Below, piece by piece: positions 7,677 to 16,181 of a DNA stretch of 49,777 bases. Source of the stretch: Prevotella sp. Lineage in GTDB: Bacteria > Bacteroidota > Bacteroidia > Bacteroidales > Bacteroidaceae. Below the pieces are notes generated by a model, which searched no databases, was not told the DNA's origin, and worked only from the letters and a program-made list of their open reading frames with translations. The stretch spans positions 1-49,777 of the forward strand of contig JAFLSF010000011.1 of the NCBI GenBank assembly GCA_022511045.1, given 5' to 3'. Numbering within the stretch: the stretch's first letter is position 1; each line of letters starts with the position of its first letter. The position numbers were made by a program, and so were the translations under genes.

Positions 7677-8339
7677 ATGCCAAAAATAAGATTATTGGTT
7701 GTTGATGATGAGGAAACTCTCAGGGAGGGGTTACGCACTTATCTTGAACAGGAGGGTTATATGGTTGATACTGCTGTCAGTGCCGAGAATGCTCTGGAGT
7801 ATGATCTTGTTTATTATGATCTAATTCTACTTGACATTATGATGGGCCAGATGAGCGGTATTGAACTTGCAGCTAAACTGAAAAAGAACCCAACTACTGC
7901 AAGTATTCCCATTATATTCCTCACAGCGAAAGACGGAGATGACGATATGGTGGCTGGTCTTCAACTTGGAGCTGACGACTATATTGTCAAGCCATTTTCA
8001 ACCAGAAATGTAATGGCTAGGATAGAGGCAGTGTTACGGCGCAGTTCTGGCCAAAAAACGCAAAGCGGTATTGAGTGTGACCGTCAGACGCTGGTATGCA
8101 CTATTGATGGGAACCCTATAAAATTGACGAGGAAGGAATTTGAGATTCTTGCACTTTTTCTTGAAAATTCTGGCCGGATATTTACACGCGAGGAGATAAT
8201 GCGGAGAGTCTGGCCTGGAGATGTTGTTGTGTTTGACAGAACCGTTGATGTGCATATTACCCGACTTCGTAATAAAATAGCACCCTACGGCAAATATATA
8301 ATTTCACGTTCAGGTTACGGATATGGCTGGCAAAATTAG
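7677..8339 (+). CDS. OmpR/PhoB-family response regulator
   Basis: A two-component response regulator that binds DNA when phosphorylated. The receiver domain (about residues 3-115) has the acidic pair Asp10-Asp11, the phospho-acceptor Asp53 in LILLDIMM, the switch Thr in FLTAKD and the conserved Lys in DDYIVKPF. A winged-helix effector domain follows from about 130 (LTRKEFEILALFLE, then VDVHITRLRNKI). ATG 7677 (MPKIRLLVVDDE) is the normal start; the TTG at 7656 adds seven unconserved residues. It overlaps the sensor kinase gene by 17 bp, so the pair is translationally coupled. The downstream porin and phosphate transporter suggest a phosphate-starvation regulator of the PhoB type. Confidence 0.92.
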   Translation: MPKIRLLVVDDEETLREGLRTYLEQEGYMVDTAVSAENALEYDLVYYDLILLDIMMGQMSGIELAAKLKKNPTTASIPIIFLTAKDGDDDMVAGLQLGADDYIVKPFSTRNVMARIEAVLRRSSGQKTQSGIECDRQTLVCTIDGNPIKLTRKEFEILALFLENSGRIFTREEIMRRVWPGDVVVFDRTVDVHITRLRNKIAPYGKYIISRSGYGYGWQN

Positions 8340-9729
8340 GTTCTCTTTCCAGATGCGTGTATTTCTGACAGTGTTAATACTCTGTTGGTCTTTGGTTGGC
8401 ATATTCATGATATTACAATATCATCGGGAAAAAGAATTTAAGACTTCACTGCTTGATACTCGCCTCCAGATGCATAATGACCGCATTATTGAAGATATAC
8501 ATCAAGGCCAGCATATAGAGGATATTGTGGCAAGAATCGGAGCACCAGTCGATGGCTTGCGAGTTACTCTTATTGATAAGGACGGCAATGTGTTGTATGA
8601 CACTAGCAAACATATTTCAGCCCTGTCTGCCAACCATAATAATCGTCCAGAAATAATGGATGCAAGAGCTTCAGGAGCAGGTCATGCTGTTGCACGCCTG
8701 TCCGAAAGTGATGATGTGAACTATTTTTATTCTGCTCGGTTGGGTAATAACGGCATCGTGGTGCGCTCCGCTGCTCCATATACACATACTGTGGTGGATT
8801 TTCTGAAAGCAGACAGCACATTATTGTGGATAATGGTAGTATTAACTTTGATAATGAGCCTCGCTGTATTTTTATCTACCCGTAAAATTTCGTTAAGTAT
8901 CACACGTTTGAACCATTTTGCAGAAAAGGCAGAGCGGGGAGAACAAATTTACAGTGACGAGGCATTTCCAAATGATGAGCTCGGTAGCATAGCAAGCAAT
9001 ATCGTGCAACTTTATGTGCAGCGCGATGAACAACATCGCAAGGCTCTGAGGTTTGAGCAGGATAAAATAAGGTTGAAGAAGCAACTTACCAATAATATTA
9101 ACCATGAGTTGAAAACTCCTGTAGCTTCAATCCTGTTATGTCTTGACCTACTTGATGACCATCCTGAACTTGCAGAAGAAAAGAAGCAAGGGTTTTTGGA
9201 AAAAATCCGAATCAATGCTCAGCGTCTTAACGCATTGCTTAAGGATGTTGCAACCATTACTCGGATGGACGAAGGCTCAAACTTGATTAAGAAAGAGAAT
9301 ATAGACCTTACTGGGCTTATCTATGAGATAGTAGAAGAGGAACGCCTAAGAACCAATATGTGTATCTCGCTCAACATTCCGAAACTGATAATCTTTGGCA
9401 ACCGTATTTTACTTGAATCAATATTCCGAAATCTGATAGATAATGCAATAGCTTACAGTGGTGCGACAGAAATGAAGATAACAGCTGATATTGACGGTAA
9501 TTTCACAATAAGCGATAATGGCTGTGGTATAGCCTTGGAGCATTTGCAACATATATTTGAACGGTTCTATCGTGTAGATAAAGGAAGATCGCGTGCTGCA
9601 GGGGGAACTGGACTTGGACTTTCAATAGTGCGCAATGCCGTTGCTATTCATGGTGGTGACATCAAAGCCGAAAGTGTCAATGGACTTACTTACAAGTTTC
9701 AGTTAAAACTTAACAAAAACTTAACATAA
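8323..9729 (+). CDS. Sensor histidine kinase (partner of the PhoB-like regulator)
   Basis: A membrane sensor kinase of 468 residues. Membrane segments lie near residues 12-32 and 166-186 and enclose a periplasmic sensor domain of about 130 residues. A HAMP-like linker follows. The dimerisation/phosphoacceptor domain has His261 in NNINHELKTP. The ATPase domain shows the N box (FRNLIDNAIAY), the G1 box (ISDNGCGI), the F box (IFERFYR) and the G2 box (GGTGLGLSIV). All catalytic boxes are intact. The last codons contain part of a repeated operator-like motif that continues upstream of the porin. Related Bacteroides proteins are annotated RprX/PhoR; the phosphate link is inferred from context. Confidence 0.92.
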   Translation: MAGKIRFSFQMRVFLTVLILCWSLVGIFMILQYHREKEFKTSLLDTRLQMHNDRIIEDIHQGQHIEDIVARIGAPVDGLRVTLIDKDGNVLYDTSKHISALSANHNNRPEIMDARASGAGHAVARLSESDDVNYFYSARLGNNGIVVRSAAPYTHTVVDFLKADSTLLWIMVVLTLIMSLAVFLSTRKISLSITRLNHFAEKAERGEQIYSDEAFPNDELGSIASNIVQLYVQRDEQHRKALRFEQDKIRLKKQLTNNINHELKTPVASILLCLDLLDDHPELAEEKKQGFLEKIRINAQRLNALLKDVATITRMDEGSNLIKKENIDLTGLIYEIVEEERLRTNMCISLNIPKLIIFGNRILLESIFRNLIDNAIAYSGATEMKITADIDGNFTISDNGCGIALEHLQHIFERFYRVDKGRSRAAGGTGLGLSIVRNAVAIHGGDIKAESVNGLTYKFQLKLNKNLT

Positions 9730-9765
9730 AGTTCATAATCTGTTAATATAGGATGTCTAATTTTG
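9710..9765 (+). promoter_or_regulatory. Putative Pho box with promoter -7 element
   Basis: Four hexamers, TTAACA (9710-9715), TTAACA (9721-9726), TTCATA (9732-9737) and TTAATA (9743-9748), repeat at exactly 11 bp. The last ends 9 bp before a -7 element TAATTTTG (9758-9765). No -33 TTTG is present at the right distance, as expected for an activator-dependent promoter. PhoB/PhoP-family regulators bind direct repeats with 11-bp spacing, and the B. subtilis PhoP repeat is TTAACA-like. The first two repeats are inside the kinase coding end. Confidence 0.65.
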
Positions 9766-9794
9766 CAACGTAAAAATGACAAAATTAGCATCTT

Positions 9795-10814
9795 ATGAAG
9801 TTATTATTTCATTCTAAAGAATGTACGAAGCGATGTACTATTCTTTTATTTTTAGGGATTATAACGTTTAGTGCAATTGCGAAAACAGCGCCTACAATAG
9901 GTGGTGTGGTGCGTGCACGCTATGAGATTCAGACAACCAATGGACGAAACCGTTTTGCCATCAGAAATTCCCGAATATGGATTAAGGGGAGTCTGATGCC
10001 GAAACTTAGTTATTTTGTATCTACTGATTTGTGCGATCAGGGACAGTTTCAATTTCTGGATGCATACGGGAAATTCGATGTGGGCAACGGTATGACAATA
10101 CAAGCTGGCCAGTTTCGTATTCCATTCGGTGTAGATCCGTTTCGTGGCCCTGGCAATTACATTTTTGCAGACCGTTCATTCATAGGTCGCGACATTGATA
10201 ACATTCGTGCTGATGGTGTGCAGGTATCATATATGTTCCAGCAAGACATACCTGCTGTCATTACACTAGGTGTCTTCAGCCCTAATACAATTACTGATCA
10301 GAATCATTGGTCGAAGACTCTTCATTATGCCTTAAAGGCCGAGGTTCCTATTGGACTATTTAAAATCACAGGCGGATTGCAAACTATTAAGCCTGATGCC
10401 GTAAGGGTGAATATGGCCGACGCATGTGTTTCTTTTTCAAATGGAGGATTGACAGCTGAGGCCGAATATATACTTGAGCATTATGTGAATAATCCTTTCC
10501 CAGATTGCCATTCTTATAATCTATGGTTTGATTATGGAATTCCTTTGGAAAAGACAATTTTCAACAAACTTAGCTTCCAAGCCCGTTTTGATGCTTCTAC
10601 AAGCCATTCAAATGGCACTGTAACAAATGGAAGTTTGTCAGAAGACCATCCTAATCGTAAAAGGCTTACTATCGGTTCTACATTGGGTTATGCAGAAAAA
10701 CCAGTCAAATACGAAATTCAACTTAACTATCAAAAGTATTTTTATAACAAGGGGTATGCTGCGCCCGATGGAAGAAATGATAAGATTGTGGCAGAATTGA
10801 TAGTCCTTTTCTAA
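9795..10814 (+). CDS. OprO/OprP-type phosphate-selective porin
   Basis: A predicted outer-membrane beta-barrel of 339 residues with a signal sequence (hydrophobic segment about 14-29, ending SAIA). The barrel opens with GGVVRARYEIQTTNGRNRF and has the RNSRIWIKG strand and the GQFRIPFG signature typical of the phosphate-selective porin O/P family. It ends with the aromatic terminal strand VAELIVLF, with C-terminal phenylalanine as in outer-membrane barrels. It follows the two-component genes and precedes the PiT transporter, so phosphate passage through the outer membrane is the likely job. Expression is probably driven from the repeated operator just upstream. Confidence 0.85.
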   Translation: MKLLFHSKECTKRCTILLFLGIITFSAIAKTAPTIGGVVRARYEIQTTNGRNRFAIRNSRIWIKGSLMPKLSYFVSTDLCDQGQFQFLDAYGKFDVGNGMTIQAGQFRIPFGVDPFRGPGNYIFADRSFIGRDIDNIRADGVQVSYMFQQDIPAVITLGVFSPNTITDQNHWSKTLHYALKAEVPIGLFKITGGLQTIKPDAVRVNMADACVSFSNGGLTAEAEYILEHYVNNPFPDCHSYNLWFDYGIPLEKTIFNKLSFQARFDASTSHSNGTVTNGSLSEDHPNRKRLTIGSTLGYAEKPVKYEIQLNYQKYFYNKGYAAPDGRNDKIVAELIVLF

Positions 10815-10868
10815 TGAGATATATGCTTGATTATACAACGCAAAAAATAACAAAAATATAATTGTATT

Positions 10869-13184
10869 ATGGATTTACTATTTCTTGGAATTATAATATT
10901 CCTTTTCTTTCTCGCCGTTTTTGATTTGTGGGTGGGAGTAAGTAATGATGCTGTTAATTTTCTGACCTCAGCCGTAGGTTCAAAAGCTACTTCTTTCAAA
11001 AGAGTGATTGTAGTGGCTGCAATTGGTGTATTCATCGGAGCTGCGATGAGTAATGGCATGATGGATATTGCGCGTCACGGCATTTTCAACCCAGAGAACC
11101 TGTCCTTTTATGATGTCATAGCCATATTTATGGCCGCAATGGTGACAGATATTATCATTCTTGACATATTTAACACTCTTGGAATGCCTACATCTACAAC
11201 AGTTTCGTTGGTGTTTGAGTTGCTTGGTGCTAGTTTCGTCGTAGCTGTGTTTAAAACTGTTGCACCAGAAAGCAGTCTGCATATTGGTGACTTACTTAAT
11301 ACAGAAAAGGCATTGTCTGTGATAATAGGCATATTCCTTTCGGTGGCTATAGCCTTTGTATTTGGTACGATAGTACAATTTTTGTCTCGACTGATATTCA
11401 CTTTCGAATACAAGAGCCGCTTAAGGTGGAAGGTAGGATTGTTTGGAGGTGTAGCTTGTACTGCCATTGTCTATTTTATGCTTTTGAAAGGGATAAAAGA
11501 CCTTACTGTCATGACTCCCGACCTTAAAGCGTGGATAAATGACAACACCGTCTTGATTCTCGTTGGTTCTCTTGTAGTGTTTACACTGATCATGCAGACG
11601 CTTCATTGGTGTAAGGTAAATGTATTCAAGGTGGTAGTGCTGCTTGGCACCTTCTCGCTTGCTATGGCGTTTGCCGGCAACGACCTTGTAAACTTTATCG
11701 GTGTTCCATTAACCGCATTTGCCTCTTATCAAGATTATACGGCATCGGGCGTAGGTAATCCACAGGGTTTTATGATGGTGAGCCTTTTGGGGTCGGCCAA
11801 CACTCCATTGTATTTCCTAATTGGCGCTGGCATGATAATGGTAGTGTCACTTGCTACATCTAAAAAAGCTCGTCAGGTCACTCAGACAACAGTTGGTTTA
11901 AGTTCCAAGACACAAGGAGACGAGATGTTTGGTTCTTCACGTATAGGCCGCTCTCTTGTCAGGGCAACACTCGACATCTACTCGTGGGTGAGTGAACATA
12001 CCCCAGTCAGCATTAGACGTTGGGTGTCCCGCCGTATGGATAATCGTGTAACGCAGGAAGAGGATGGTGCAGCATTCGACCTTGTACGCGGAGCCCTCAA
12101 TCTGATGCTTGCCAGTGTGCTGATAGCTGTTGGAACATCTTTGAAACTTCCATTGTCAACAACCTTTGTGACGTTTATGGTGGCAATGGGTACATCTCTT
12201 GCCGACCGTGCGTGGGGTAGGGAGAGTGCGGTATTTCGCATTACAGGTGTTATATCCGTGATAGGAGGTTGGTTTATTACAGCCGGAGTCGCTTTTATCG
12301 GAGCTGGGATAGTAGTGTGTCTGATGCACATGGGTGGTGTGCCTGTAATGCTTGCAGGAGGTGTAATTGCTATTATACTGCTCATTCGAAGTAATATTCG
12401 TTTCCAAAATAAGAGGAAAGACTTGCCGACAGAAACGCTGTTCCAAACTATTTTGACAACAAAGGAACCTGCAGAAGTATGGCCATTGTTAAGAATATAT
12501 ATCAATGAGAAACAGAAGATGTTTCTAAGTTTTGCCGCTGAATGTTTCTCGGACGTTACGGATGGATTTATCAACGAACAAAGGAAATTACTATCCCGAT
12601 CAGAAAAGGCGCTGATTACCGAAAAGGATGTTTTAAAAGGACAACGCCGTAAACTTACACTCTGCATGTGTCGTGTCACTCCCGAAATTGCTATGGAGAA
12701 ACGTACATGGTTTCATCTTAGCAACAATATGGCTATGTCAATGACCTATAATTTGCGTCGTATCAACGAAGCATGTAAGGAACATGTTGATAATAACTTC
12801 CGTCCGTTGCCAGAAGAATTTCACGGTACGTTTAAGTCAATGTGTGAGTGTATTAAAGCCGTAATCAGCGATTCGGAAGCTTCAATAGAAGACAATCGTC
12901 CAGAAGTAATAGACGAATTGCGTCGTCGGTGTAATGATATAAAAGATGAGTTGGCGTTCCACATTCGTGGCATATACGAAATGCTCCAAAAAGGTGACAC
13001 CGACAATATGGCTGTGACCTATGTTCTGCTCAATATGCTTCAAGAGAGCCAAGAGTTTGTGACTTCTCTGCGAAAGATGCTCCGCGCCTCTGGAAAACTG
13101 AATCTTGCTCCCTCAACCTATCGAAGTTTTTCGTATAAGGCAAATAAAAGTGTAAATGATTCAGTGAAAGGCACTTTTTCCTAA
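10869..13184 (+). CDS. PiT-family inorganic phosphate transporter with helical C-terminal domain
   Basis: An inner-membrane phosphate (cation-coupled) transporter of 771 residues. The family's duplicated signature is visible as GVSNDAVNFL (about residues 24-33) and FAGNDLVNFIGVPLTAFAS (about 269-287). The PTSTTVSLVF and LPLSTTFVTFM segments form the second pair. About ten membrane segments run to about residue 520. The remaining 240 residues are soluble and helical (LSNNMAMSMTYNLRRINEAC, MLQESQEFVTSLRKML) and look like a PhoU-type bundle fused to the carrier, instead of a separate phoU gene. It starts 54 bp after the porin stop with no clear promoter between, so it probably shares the porin transcript. 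Confidence 0.9.
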   Translation: MDLLFLGIIIFLFFLAVFDLWVGVSNDAVNFLTSAVGSKATSFKRVIVVAAIGVFIGAAMSNGMMDIARHGIFNPENLSFYDVIAIFMAAMVTDIIILDIFNTLGMPTSTTVSLVFELLGASFVVAVFKTVAPESSLHIGDLLNTEKALSVIIGIFLSVAIAFVFGTIVQFLSRLIFTFEYKSRLRWKVGLFGGVACTAIVYFMLLKGIKDLTVMTPDLKAWINDNTVLILVGSLVVFTLIMQTLHWCKVNVFKVVVLLGTFSLAMAFAGNDLVNFIGVPLTAFASYQDYTASGVGNPQGFMMVSLLGSANTPLYFLIGAGMIMVVSLATSKKARQVTQTTVGLSSKTQGDEMFGSSRIGRSLVRATLDIYSWVSEHTPVSIRRWVSRRMDNRVTQEEDGAAFDLVRGALNLMLASVLIAVGTSLKLPLSTTFVTFMVAMGTSLADRAWGRESAVFRITGVISVIGGWFITAGVAFIGAGIVVCLMHMGGVPVMLAGGVIAIILLIRSNIRFQNKRKDLPTETLFQTILTTKEPAEVWPLLRIYINEKQKMFLSFAAECFSDVTDGFINEQRKLLSRSEKALITEKDVLKGQRRKLTLCMCRVTPEIAMEKRTWFHLSNNMAMSMTYNLRRINEACKEHVDNNFRPLPEEFHGTFKSMCECIKAVISDSEASIEDNRPEVIDELRRRCNDIKDELAFHIRGIYEMLQKGDTDNMAVTYVLLNMLQESQEFVTSLRKMLRASGKLNLAPSTYRSFSYKANKSVNDSVKGTFS

Positions 13185-13188
13185 AAGG

Positions 13189-13220
13189 TTTGGATATTTA
13201 AAAATAAATATCTACCTTTG
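13189..13220 (+). promoter_or_regulatory. Bacteroidetes-type promoter for uxuAB
   Basis: TTTG (13189-13192), a 20-bp spacer and TACCTTTG (13213-13220). The -33 element begins four bases after the transporter stop, and the leader would be about 13 nt. Confidence 0.75.
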
Positions 13221-13239
13221 CAGCACTTAAATAAATATT

Positions 13240-14472
13240 ATGGAAAGAACATGGAGATGGTTTGGCAAGAACGACAAGATAACGCTTGCCATGCTGAAAC
13301 AGATTGGTGTAGAGGGCATTGTGACTGCCCTGCATGACGTGCCCCTTGGCGAGGTATGGACACGTGAGAAAATTCGTGACCTTCGTGAGTATATCGAAAG
13401 CTATGGCATGCGCTGGAGCGTAGTGGAGAGTCTGCCTGTAGTGGAGACCATCAAGTACGGTGGTCCAGACCGCGACGAACAGATAGAAATCTACAAGCAG
13501 TCATTGCGTAATCTCTCGGCAGAAGGCATCCATTGTATCTGCTACAATTTTATGCCAGTCTTGGATTGGGCCCGTACTGACCTGTTGCACGATAATCCTA
13601 ATGGTGCTTCGAACCTCTATTTCAATTATGCGGAGTTTGCCTACTTTGACATCTATATTCTGAAGCGCGAGGGAGCACGCGAGGAATGGGCTGCTTTCCG
13701 CTTCCCTGAGGGATATGGAGAAGGGCGTGATGTATTAGCCGAAGCTGATGAATTAGCAAAGACGATGACTCCAGAGAAAGACCACGAGTTGGTGGAGAAT
13801 ATCGTCATCAAGACACAAGGCTTCGTCTCTGGCAATTTCCATGAGGGTGACGAGGCTCCCGTACAGAAGTTCCGCGAATTTCTGGCATTGTATAAAGGTA
13901 TCGACAAGGAGCAGTTGCGTCAAAACATGAAGTATTTCCTTGAGGCCATCATGCCCGTTTGCGAGGAGTGCGATATGAATATGTGCGTACATCCCGACGA
14001 CCCACCCATTGAGATATTGGGTCTTCCGCGCATTGTTCGTACCGAGGAGGATATTCGTTGGTTCCTCGATGCCGTTCCCAACAAGCACAATGGCCTGACG
14101 TTCTGTGCTGGTTCTCTTTCGGCTGGTGCCTATAACAATGTGGTGGAGCTGGCTCGCGAATTTGCTCCGCGCACCCACTTTGTACACTTGCGCTCCTGTC
14201 ATATCTTCCCCAATGGTGACTTTACCGAGGCATCCCATCTGGGTGGCCGAGCCGACATCATCGAACTGGCTCGAATCTTTGAGAAAGAGAATCCTAACCT
14301 GCCCATGCGTGTAGATCATGGCATGACAATGTTGGGTGATGAGACTAAGGGCTATAATGCTGGCTACTCGTTCTTGGGTCGTATGTTTGCCCTCGGACAG
14401 GTGCAGGGCATCCTTGCCACCGTCGACCGAGAGTTAGACATTGAATACAAACAACCTGGATTCTTTGATTGA
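13240..14472 (+). CDS. uxuA: Mannonate dehydratase
   Basis: The enzyme dehydrates D-mannonate to 2-keto-3-deoxy-D-gluconate in hexuronate catabolism. The 410-residue protein starts with the family hallmark MERTWRWFGKNDKITL and GVEGIVTALHDVP. Metal- and substrate-binding motifs of the TIM-barrel enzyme are visible: CVHPDDPP (about 248-255), FCAGSLSAGAYN, HLRSCH (about 318-323) and RVDHGMTMLGD. It has its own promoter and is followed one base later by uxuB, so the two are co-translated. The pathway's entry (UxaC) and exit (KdgK, KDPG aldolase) genes are not in the window. Confidence 0.96.
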   Translation: MERTWRWFGKNDKITLAMLKQIGVEGIVTALHDVPLGEVWTREKIRDLREYIESYGMRWSVVESLPVVETIKYGGPDRDEQIEIYKQSLRNLSAEGIHCICYNFMPVLDWARTDLLHDNPNGASNLYFNYAEFAYFDIYILKREGAREEWAAFRFPEGYGEGRDVLAEADELAKTMTPEKDHELVENIVIKTQGFVSGNFHEGDEAPVQKFREFLALYKGIDKEQLRQNMKYFLEAIMPVCEECDMNMCVHPDDPPIEILGLPRIVRTEEDIRWFLDAVPNKHNGLTFCAGSLSAGAYNNVVELAREFAPRTHFVHLRSCHIFPNGDFTEASHLGGRADIIELARIFEKENPNLPMRVDHGMTMLGDETKGYNAGYSFLGRMFALGQVQGILATVDRELDIEYKQPGFFD

Positions 14473-14473
14473 T

Positions 14474-16060
14474 ATGAAGCTGACAGATATACTGAACGGC
14501 CAACTTAATGCGGCAGAGTGGGAGCAGAAAGGCTATGAGCTTCCCAAGTTTAATATTAAGGCGGTGCGCGAGCGGACTGCTAAGGAGCCTACATGGGTAC
14601 ATTTCGGAGGTGGCAACATCTTCCGTGCTTTTCCCGCCGCTATGCTCAACGACGCACTGAACTCTGGCCAATACGACCGAGGTGTCATTGTTGCTGAAAC
14701 CTTCGATTTCGAAGTTGTTGACAAGGCCTATACACCTTATAACAATCTTTCGTTGCTGGTTAGCTTGCAGAGCGATGGCAATATTGAGAAGAAGGTCATT
14801 GCCAGCGTTACTGAAGCGTTGAAGGCCGACTATCAGTTCAGCGATTGGAGCCGTCTTGTGGATATATTCCGCAATCCCTCGCTCCAGATGGTATCTTTCA
14901 CCATAACGGAGAAAGGTTACGGTTTCTGTGATGCCGACCTCAGTCGCGGTCTTCAGCCCGCCTTTGCCTTAGGCAAGGTGACAGCCTTGCTCTATGAGCG
15001 TTTCGAGGCAGGATGTCTGCCCCTCACCATCCAGTCTATGGACAATTGCTCACACAATGGTGATAAAGTAAAGGCGGGTGTCATGGCCTATGCCGAGCGT
15101 TGGGTGGCAGACGGATTAGTACCGCAAGGTTTCCTCGACTACCTCCGCGACGAGACGAAGATAACCTTCCCCTGGTCAATGATAGACAAGATAACCCCTC
15201 GTCCGCATGAAAAGGTCAAAGAACTGCTGATGCAGGATGGCTTTGAGGATAACGACTATATAGAGACGGAGAAACATACTTTTACCGCTCCCTTTGTCAA
15301 TGCCGAGGAGGTACAGTATCTGGTCATAGAGGACCATTATACTAACGGTCGACCACCCCTCCATTTGGGTGGCGCTCTCTATACCACCCGTGAGACTGTC
15401 GATAAGGTTGAGACGATGAAAGTGACCACCTGCCTCAATCCCTTGCACACCGCCATGAGCATTTACGGTTGCATGCTGGGCTATACGCTTATCTCCGCAG
15501 AGATGCAAGATGCCGATTTGCGTGCTTTCATTCAGAAGATAGGCTATATTGAGGCCATGCCTGTAGTTACCGACCCAGGCGTGCTGAACCCCTACGAGTT
15601 CATTGGTGCCGTCATCAATCGCCGCTTGCCCAATCCTTTCATGCCCGATGCTCCCCAGCGTATTGCAATGGATACCTCACAAAAGTTGCCTATCCGTTTT
15701 GGCGAGACCATCAAGAAGTACCTTGACCGCCAACTTGATATGCAGAACCTTGTGCTCATTCCTTTGGTATTGGCTGGCTATGCCCGCTACCTGAAAGGAG
15801 TCCTTGACGATGGTACACCCTTTGAGCCTTCCCCAGACCCCCTGCTTCAAGAGTTGCAAGCTATTGTTGCACCTTTGGAAGTGGGAAGGGGCGACCAAGA
15901 CTATTCGTGTCTGCGCCAACTATACAGCCGTAAGGATGTCTTTGGCCTCGACCTTTACGAGGCAGGCTTGGGCGAGCAGATAGAAGGCATGGTGCGCGAA
16001 CTGTTTGCTGGCAAGGGTGCCGTCAGAGCTACATTGCATAAATACGTGCAGGCTCGTTAG
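14474..16060 (+). CDS. uxuB: Fructuronate reductase (mannitol dehydrogenase family)
   Basis: This NAD-dependent reductase interconverts D-fructuronate and D-mannonate, the step before UxuA. ATG 14474 (MKLTDILNGQ) lies one base behind the uxuA stop; the frame opens upstream at 14441, but that overlaps uxuA and adds unconserved residues. The N-terminal Rossmann domain has WVHFGGGNIFRAF. The long-chain polyol dehydrogenase signature region (MDNCSHNGDKVKAGVM and later CLNPLHTAMSIYG) is present. The 528-residue length suits the family. Mannitol or altronate dehydrogenase would be alternatives by sequence, but linkage to uxuA favours fructuronate reductase. Confidence 0.9.
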   Translation: MKLTDILNGQLNAAEWEQKGYELPKFNIKAVRERTAKEPTWVHFGGGNIFRAFPAAMLNDALNSGQYDRGVIVAETFDFEVVDKAYTPYNNLSLLVSLQSDGNIEKKVIASVTEALKADYQFSDWSRLVDIFRNPSLQMVSFTITEKGYGFCDADLSRGLQPAFALGKVTALLYERFEAGCLPLTIQSMDNCSHNGDKVKAGVMAYAERWVADGLVPQGFLDYLRDETKITFPWSMIDKITPRPHEKVKELLMQDGFEDNDYIETEKHTFTAPFVNAEEVQYLVIEDHYTNGRPPLHLGGALYTTRETVDKVETMKVTTCLNPLHTAMSIYGCMLGYTLISAEMQDADLRAFIQKIGYIEAMPVVTDPGVLNPYEFIGAVINRRLPNPFMPDAPQRIAMDTSQKLPIRFGETIKKYLDRQLDMQNLVLIPLVLAGYARYLKGVLDDGTPFEPSPDPLLQELQAIVAPLEVGRGDQDYSCLRQLYSRKDVFGLDLYEAGLGEQIEGMVRELFAGKGAVRATLHKYVQAR

Positions 16061-16071
16061 CCCATAAAAAA

Positions 16072-16181
16072 GAGAAGTATGCGCGTCCGTAGTGTGTATA
16101 GTCCGCACTACTGGCGCGCATACTCCGCACTATCGGTGCGGATAGTCCGCACTCCAAGTGTGCATAGTCCTCACTTCACTA
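16072..16181. repeat. 22-bp-period intergenic array B (4-5 units)
   Basis: Cores TATAGTCCGCACT (16097), CATACTCCGCACT (16119), GATAGTCCGCACT (16141) and CATAGTCCTCACT (16163) lie exactly 22 bp apart, with variable halves between. A degenerate unit may precede from 16072. The array fills the gap between convergent uxuB and the C10 peptidase gene, and its last unit covers the peptidase's final codons. GTATGCGCG (16077-16085) pairs with 16115-16123 and GTAGTG (16089-16094) with 16106-16111, giving a long hairpin with two mismatches between the stems. GTGCGGA with TCCGCAC (16138-16154) forms another. Confidence 0.85.

Noticed and set aside
11978..12679. 233-aa minus-strand frame inside the PiT gene
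   Set aside because: It lies fully opposite a transporter with intact motifs and has a Thr/Ile/Ala-rich shadow composition.
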